From an uncultured Planctomycetaceae bacterium (GTDB lineage: Bacteria > Planctomycetota > Planctomycetia > Pirellulales > Pirellulaceae): 11,366 bases of DNA. The DNA lies in assembly GCA_937967755.1 (NCBI GenBank), contig CALBTA010000621.1:1-11366 (forward strand), read 5' to 3'. Shown here in pieces: positions 6,981 through 11,366 of this stretch. The notes under the pieces were generated by a model. It worked only from the letters and a program-made list of their open reading frames with translations. It was not told where the DNA came from and did not search any database. The translations under genes were made by a program, and so were the position numbers. How positions within the stretch are numbered: position 1 is the first letter of the stretch; every line of letters begins with the position of its first letter.

Positions 6981-9272
6981 ATGATGAAATTTAAGACGCG
7001 ATACGTTCTGCTTTGCCTGCTGCTGGCGACCCTCCCGGCTCTCGCCGACGAGGTGCCCGCGGTTCTTCCCGACCCTGACGGGAAGGCAGGCGATGCGACA
7101 AAGCCGGTTAAGGTTTACATCCTGGCTGGCCAGTCGAACATGGTCGGTATGGGAAACATCAGCGGAGCGACCAACATTTACACAGGGGTGTATTTCACCT
7201 CGGACCCGGCTGTCAACGAAGGTGCGTTTCAGATTTACAAGGTCGGCAACTTCAAAGTTTCGCACCTGGCAACCTACTCGCCGGACGGCGAGCCGGCCGA
7301 GAAACCCATCGCCCAAGGGCTGCTCGAAGTACCGCAAAACGGAGCCTACCAGTTTCACTGCGGGCACGGCGGGACTTCTTACGCCACCATGGTCGTGGAT
7401 GGAAAACAGGTGTACCGCCGCGCTCCAAAGGGCACCCCCGCGAAGGAGGCAATCTCGCTCACTGCGGGAAAAAAGTACCCGTTCAAAATCACCGGCTTCG
7501 AAAATCAGCCGCCGCACTTTTGGCTAGAAAAAACCGATCTGCTGGGCAACGGAGACCTGGAAGCGGTTGCCCGTCGCGAAGGCAAATTCCCCTGGCTGGT
7601 CGACGACACTGGTGAGTGGACGGTGCGCCGCGATGTCTATTTTCAAGAGGCGCGCCTGGCGAAAGACGGCAAGGGTTCGCTGTTGACCGCCACTTCCAAC
7701 GGAAAAACGATCGGCCCGGAACTTGGCTTCGGCCACGTGATGGGGCAGTTCCATGATGAACAAGTTTTGCTGATCAAAACCGCGCAGGGCAACCGCTCGC
7801 TGGGGTTCGACTTCCGCCCCCCTTCGAGCGGACGCACCGACCCCGACAGCGAATTTGAATCGGCTGAGTATAGGCTGATGGTCGAAGGCGTTCGCAAGAC
7901 GCTCGACAACATCGAAAACGTCGTGCCGGGCTACAAAGGCCAGGGGTACGAAATCGCCGGCTTAGTTTGGTTCCAAGGGCACAAAGATAGTTTTGCCGAG
8001 CAATCGATTGCCGAGTATGAAAAACACCTCGTCAATCTCATCAAGGATGTCCGGGAGGAATTCAAGTCGCCAAAGTTGCCTGTCGCGGTTGCAACGGTCG
8101 GGTTCGGCGGGCACGATATGCAAGAGAAGTTCGTGCGCATTCTAAAGAGCCAACTGGCGGTCGGTGATGCCGAAAAGCACCCTGACTTTAAAGGCACGGT
8201 GGCGTCGGTCGATACGCGCGATTTCTGGCGAGAGGTCGACCAGTCGCCCAAAGGCGAAGACTATCACTACAACCGCAACGCCGAAACGTATCTGTTGATC
8301 GGCGACGCCCTGGGCCGGGCCATGGTGCGGTTGCACGGGGGCACCGCGCAACCGCTGCCCCTGACGCCCGGGCCGAAGCGAAAGCCGCAACCGACAGCGG
8401 CAGAGTTGACCGAAGCAGAGAAAGGCGCAGCCCAACGGGCGCTGCGGCCAATCATCATCGACGGCATCGCGGCCTCGTATGTGAACAATCCCCGCTACCA
8501 GAAAGCCTTGCTGGAAGAGGCCAGCGGCCAACGCCCGCAGCGCGCCAACCAGTTCCTCCGCGGCTCGATGTTCGGGCTGGTCAATTGTTATCAGGCCTCG
8601 GGTGTGACCGAGTACAACTGGCGGCAGTTCGGCCCTGACTTGAATAAAGTGCAGTGGCAGTACTATTCGTTCGATCCGAAGGAGGCGCTGCCGAAGGACA
8701 AAGGCAACCGCTTTCGCGAAGTCACCTACCCGGATGGGATGGAGAACTGGTTCGGGACCGATTTCAACCCCGGCAAGGCCGGTTGGAAAACGGGCCTGCA
8801 ACCGTTTGGTCAACTGGACGGCAAGCTGGCCCCGCTCTCAGAAACTTGCACGGCCCCATTTTGCCGCTGCGGAGAAGTGCCCAAAACGTTGTGGGAGAAG
8901 GAGGTCCTGCTGGTTCGGGGTGAAGTTGAATTGCCCGAAATAAAACCAGGTCACCGCTACCGCGTGGTGGTGGGCGGGGCCGCCCACGTCAATTCGGGCG
9001 AAGGGTTCGCTTTGTATGCCAATGGCAAACTGCTAGGTCAGTCGAAGGCGGGCGTTGCCGTTCGCCAGGGTGGGCAACCGCGCGGGGCCTACATCTACAA
9101 TGACGTTCGCGACGAGATAAAAGGCGGTAAGGTAACGATCGCAGCGATCACGTTCCTGCGCTACAACCACCCACGCCACGGCCCCCAACCGCCCCGCGGG
9201 CACTTCTCATTACAGATTGAGGAGCAAAAATTGCCGCCCATCGAACCGGCAGCCGAAGGGGGTGCAAAATGA
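6981..9272 (+). CDS. Secreted SASA-type acetylesterase (sialate O-acetylesterase-like)
   Basis: This 763-aa protein has a signal peptide (MMKFKTRYVLLCLLLATLPALA) and an SGNH-like SASA esterase domain, a family that removes O-acetyl groups from sugars or xylan. Ser52 in ILAGQSNMVGMG is the expected nucleophile. The later family blocks are GLVWFQGHKDS (about 330-337, with Asp336) and EDYHYNRNAETYLLIGDALG, where His429 is the likely catalytic base. An insertion of about 120 residues (roughly 68-189) splits the first block from the rest and looks PA14-like (LLEVPQNGAYQF, then MVVDGKQVY and LTAGKKYPFKI). A helical linker leads to a C-terminal module (about 547-755) shared with the preceding gene product. 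ATG 6981 (or ATG 6984) is preferred because either directly starts a signal peptide; GAGGA at 6964-6968 is rather distant. The stop overlaps the next start as ATGA. True sialic acid specificity should not be assumed. Confidence 0.87.
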   Translation: MMKFKTRYVLLCLLLATLPALADEVPAVLPDPDGKAGDATKPVKVYILAGQSNMVGMGNISGATNIYTGVYFTSDPAVNEGAFQIYKVGNFKVSHLATYSPDGEPAEKPIAQGLLEVPQNGAYQFHCGHGGTSYATMVVDGKQVYRRAPKGTPAKEAISLTAGKKYPFKITGFENQPPHFWLEKTDLLGNGDLEAVARREGKFPWLVDDTGEWTVRRDVYFQEARLAKDGKGSLLTATSNGKTIGPELGFGHVMGQFHDEQVLLIKTAQGNRSLGFDFRPPSSGRTDPDSEFESAEYRLMVEGVRKTLDNIENVVPGYKGQGYEIAGLVWFQGHKDSFAEQSIAEYEKHLVNLIKDVREEFKSPKLPVAVATVGFGGHDMQEKFVRILKSQLAVGDAEKHPDFKGTVASVDTRDFWREVDQSPKGEDYHYNRNAETYLLIGDALGRAMVRLHGGTAQPLPLTPGPKRKPQPTAAELTEAEKGAAQRALRPIIIDGIAASYVNNPRYQKALLEEASGQRPQRANQFLRGSMFGLVNCYQASGVTEYNWRQFGPDLNKVQWQYYSFDPKEALPKDKGNRFREVTYPDGMENWFGTDFNPGKAGWKTGLQPFGQLDGKLAPLSETCTAPFCRCGEVPKTLWEKEVLLVRGEVELPEIKPGHRYRVVVGGAAHVNSGEGFALYANGKLLGQSKAGVAVRQGGQPRGAYIYNDVRDEIKGGKVTIAAITFLRYNHPRHGPQPPRGHFSLQIEEQKLPPIEPAAEGGAK
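8613..9245 (+). other. C-terminal shared module, copy 2
   Basis: Residues about 545-755 of the esterase repeat the module seen in the DUF6288-like protein. Landmarks are YYSFDP, REVTYPDGMENWF, GKAGW, TLWEKEVLLVRG, HRYRVVV, YANGK, VTIAAITFLRYN and EEQKLPP. Cys623, Cys628 and Cys630 fall where copy 1 has its three cysteines, with different spacing. The DNA also remains recognisably similar at conserved stretches such as the region encoding TLWEKEV, so the copies probably arose by duplication or domain exchange. Confidence 0.8.
9256..9262 (+). promoter_or_regulatory. Ribosome binding site of the first sulfatase gene
   Basis: AAGGGGG lies 6 nt before the ATG at 9269, inside the end of the esterase gene. 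It supports this start and translation coupled to, but not wholly dependent on, the upstream gene. Confidence 0.6.
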
Positions 9273-10654
9273 ATTTGATTCAAACGGCAGGGCGGAACAA
9301 AACTGTGTTGGGTTGTTGCATTGCGCTGTCGATTTGGGCTTCGGTTGCCTGCGGTGAGCAGCGGCCCAATGTTGTACTGATCATGGCGGACGATCTCGGC
9401 TATGGCGATTTGTCGTGCTACGGAAGTGAGTCGATTCGGACGCCGCAACTTGACAAACTGGCCGAGCAAGGTGTTCGGCTGACGAGTTTTTACGCGGGCG
9501 GGACGGTTTGTACGCCTTCTCGCATGGCGTTGCTCACGGGTAGTTACCCCCCGCGGCTTGGCTGGACGGGCGGCGTGATTGGTTATCGGATCAAAGGCGA
9601 GCACGGACTTGCACCACAGTCCCTCACGATCGCTGAAGTATTCAAGAGTGAAGGATACGCAACGGGCATCTGCGGGAAGTGGCACCTGGGTGATGCCCCC
9701 GAAATGCAGCCGATGAAGCAAGGCTTCGATACCGCCTTCTACATCAAACGCAGCAACAACCAGACGAAGAAACTCTGGCGAGGCGAGAAACTAGTCGTAG
9801 ACCCGTTCGACAACCGCCTTCTCAGCGAGCAGTTCACCACTGAAGCGATCGAGTTCATTCAGGCGAACAAGTCGCGTCCCTTTTTTCTGTACATTCCGTT
9901 CACCGCGCCGCACTTTCCGGCCCAGGCGCACCCGGATTGGAAGGGGAAGTCGGCCAACGATGCATACGGTGACGTGGTGGAAGAACTCGACAGCCGGGTG
10001 GGCGAAATACTACTCGCGCTGAAGCAGGAAGGCTTGCGGGAAAAGACCATCGTCGTCTTCACATCCGACAACGGCCCAGAACCCGGCCAGCGAAAGTGGG
10101 CGTCGGCCAAACCGTTTCGCGGGTTGAAGTGGTCGTCGCTGGAAGGGGGAACTCGCGTTCCTTGCATCGTTTGCTGGCCCAAAGCCTTACCGGCTGGCCG
10201 GAAGAGCGATGCCCTGGTCGCTGCCATCGATCTGCTGCCCACGCTCGCCCACGCGTGCGGCATGGACTTGCCAGGCCCTGATGATTCCCCGCACAAGCGC
10301 GATGGCGTGAACGTTTGGGATACATTCCTCGGCAAAGAAAATGCCTTTCACCCGCGCGAATCCCTGCTGTACTGGAGCGGCTGGGCGAGATTGGAAGCAG
10401 TCCGGGACGGCCCCTGGAAACTATACTTCGCCGAGGTGAAAGAGATCGACGGCTCGCAGAATGGGCCGGTGCTCGTGCACCTCGGCGACGACCCGGCTGA
10501 AACAAAGAATTTAGCCAGTAAGTTTCCCGAGCGCGTCGAGGCAATGAACCAACTCGCTGAGAAACTGGCAGCCGATATCGCGGGCGACACGATCCCCCTT
10601 GGCGGCATGGAACCCACCCAACGAAACAACCCCGCACTGAAGAACCCGCAATGA
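9269..10654 (+). CDS. Secreted type I sulfatase (formylglycine-dependent)
   Basis: This 461-aa protein is a complete sulfatase of the alkaline phosphatase superfamily, which hydrolyses sulfate esters using a formylglycine made from Cys. The signature CTPSRMALLTG gives Cys81 as the converted residue. Calcium ligands and active-site residues are in place: Asp41 and Asp42 (MADDLGYGD), Lys137 and His139 (CGKWHLG), His215 (APHFP), Asp267 and Asn268 (TSDNGPEP), and Lys287 (RGLKWSSLEGG). The first 29 residues form a signal peptide ending near SVACG. That Cys has no Leu at -3, so a lipoprotein is unlikely but not excluded. Length is normal for the family. The gene overlaps both neighbours by ATGA, so it should be made with the esterase and the next sulfatase. 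A sulfated polysaccharide is the likely substrate from context; an exact sulfatase subfamily cannot be given by eye. Activity needs a formylglycine-generating enzyme, which is not in this window. Confidence 0.93.
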   Translation: MNLIQTAGRNKTVLGCCIALSIWASVACGEQRPNVVLIMADDLGYGDLSCYGSESIRTPQLDKLAEQGVRLTSFYAGGTVCTPSRMALLTGSYPPRLGWTGGVIGYRIKGEHGLAPQSLTIAEVFKSEGYATGICGKWHLGDAPEMQPMKQGFDTAFYIKRSNNQTKKLWRGEKLVVDPFDNRLLSEQFTTEAIEFIQANKSRPFFLYIPFTAPHFPAQAHPDWKGKSANDAYGDVVEELDSRVGEILLALKQEGLREKTIVVFTSDNGPEPGQRKWASAKPFRGLKWSSLEGGTRVPCIVCWPKALPAGRKSDALVAAIDLLPTLAHACGMDLPGPDDSPHKRDGVNVWDTFLGKENAFHPRESLLYWSGWARLEAVRDGPWKLYFAEVKEIDGSQNGPVLVHLGDDPAETKNLASKFPERVEAMNQLAEKLAADIAGDTIPLGGMEPTQRNNPALKNPQ

Positions 10655-11366
10655 AGACGAACTACTCGCTCACGCTGCTCTGCTGTACGATGTTCGCTGT
10701 CACCGGAGCGGCCGCAGAACCGCAGCAGCCTAACATCATCGTTTTCATGGTCGACGATTTGGGTTGGAACCACATCGGGGTCGACGAGGCGACACTCGGG
10801 ACCCACCCGGAGCGGTACGTCACGCCTCACCTGTCGCGGTTGGCGAAAGAGGGTTTGAGCTTCACCCATGCCTATGCCCAGCCCAACTGCGCCCCAACGC
10901 GGGCGGCGATGCTGACCGGCCAGTACCCGGCGCGAGTGCATAACAACGTTTACGTGGTGGGCAACCTGAACCGGCACGGCCGGGGCGGCATTACCAAGGA
11001 ACAGGCAAAATTCCACGGCCCGCCGCAAAGCGAAGATGTAGCCGCGCCGGCGATCACCATCGCCGAGGCCCTGCGGAAAAACGGCTACGCTACGGCCCAC
11101 ATCGGAAAGTATCATGTCGGCGGACACCGGGGTGCGGAAACGATGCCGCAAAACGCTGGGTTCGATATCAACATCGGCGGGCACGCTCAGGGCCATCAGC
11201 CAAGTTGCTTCGCTACGAAGAAACAAGGGCAGTTGAAGTTCAAAGGCGTAGGCCTGGGGCACTTCGATCGCTTCGGGTCGCCCTACGGCGAAGACTATGT
11301 AGAACGAAGATCTCTGCCCACAGAGCTGGTCGGCACACCGACGCACATCAGCGACGCCCCCGGCGA
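10651..11366 (+). CDS. Second secreted sulfatase (5' part, runs off the window)
   Basis: The frame from ATG 10651 stays open to the window end, giving 238 codons of a protein probably about twice that long. It has a signal peptide (MKTNYSLTLLCCTMFAVTGAAA, predicted cut before EPQQ), then the sulfatase start QPNIIVFMVDDLGWNHIG with metal ligands Asp35 and Asp36. The formylglycine motif is CAPTRAAMLTG with Cys80, a Thr form of the usual CxPSR. HIGKYHVGG supplies the expected Lys and His. The start overlaps the previous stop as ATGA and has little Shine-Dalgarno sequence of its own, so translation is probably coupled. Compared with its neighbour it differs in WNHIG instead of GYGD and has an extra segment (about residues 98-122) between the motif and the ITIAEAL helix. 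It is therefore a divergent paralogue, probably acting on a different sulfate position or sugar. The C-terminal ligands lie outside the window. Confidence 0.92.
   Translation, partial: MKTNYSLTLLCCTMFAVTGAAAEPQQPNIIVFMVDDLGWNHIGVDEATLGTHPERYVTPHLSRLAKEGLSFTHAYAQPNCAPTRAAMLTGQYPARVHNNVYVVGNLNRHGRGGITKEQAKFHGPPQSEDVAAPAITIAEALRKNGYATAHIGKYHVGGHRGAETMPQNAGFDINIGGHAQGHQPSCFATKKQGQLKFKGVGLGHFDRFGSPYGEDYVERRSLPTELVGTPTHISDAPG

Noticed and set aside
9269..9355. Lipoprotein signal on the first sulfatase (Cys28)
   Set aside because: The residues before the Cys (S-V-A) lack the Leu-type residue expected at -3, so an ordinary signal peptide is more likely.
10348..11346. Long open frame on the - strand across the two sulfatases
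   Set aside because: It lies opposite two well-supported sulfatase genes and across their junction, with no recognisable domain.
1..11366. tRNA, rRNA, insertion sequence or phage attachment site
   Set aside because: I saw no cloverleaf-type sequence, transposase motifs or flanking terminal repeats. The window is almost entirely filled with ordinary coding genes.

Overview
The window looks like chromosomal DNA from a member of the Planctomycetota, probably a Pirellulales-type bacterium or a related metagenome-assembled genome. The basis is the mix of families: secreted sulfatases, a large secreted DUF6288-like protein with a PDZ domain, and a SASA-type acetylesterase with extra beta-sandwich domains. 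The DNA is GC-rich by eye, roughly 60%. Lineage is inferred from gene content alone; there is no rRNA or other marker gene. Every gene I can support is on the + strand.

Left part (1-3156). The window opens in the last 38 codons of a membrane protein. After 11 nt comes a cysteine hydrolase of the isochorismatase superfamily (131-802) with a complete Asp-Lys-Cys triad. A 131-nt gap follows, holding a degenerate heptanucleotide tandem repeat with inverted copies of the same unit on its left. Then comes a 740-aa Ntn-hydrolase of the penicillin acylase family (934-3156), unusual in having no signal peptide. Both enzymes are expected to cleave amide-type bonds, but their substrates cannot be read from the sequence.

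Right part (3157-11366). A plausible extended -10 promoter (about 3173-3203) precedes a set of four genes whose products all have export signals. The first is a 1203-aa protein: signal peptide, PDZ, DUF6288-like core, HEAT-like repeats, a module of about 220 aa, and a small lipocalin-like C-terminal domain. The second is a 763-aa SASA/sialate O-acetylesterase-type protein with a PA14-like insertion, ending in a second copy of the same 220-aa module. The third is a complete sulfatase of 461 aa. The fourth is the first 238 codons of another sulfatase. The last three genes are joined by 4-nt ATGA overlaps, which implies translational coupling. Between the first and second genes a hairpin followed by four T residues, then a weak -10-like box, may split or attenuate transcription.

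How the genes may work together. The esterase and two sulfatases suggest removal of O-acetyl and sulfate esters from an exported or environmental polysaccharide. The DUF6288-like protein shares its terminal module with the esterase, so the two may be targeted to the same ligand or location. The most interesting observation is this shared, cysteine-containing C-terminal module on two otherwise unrelated neighbouring secreted proteins.
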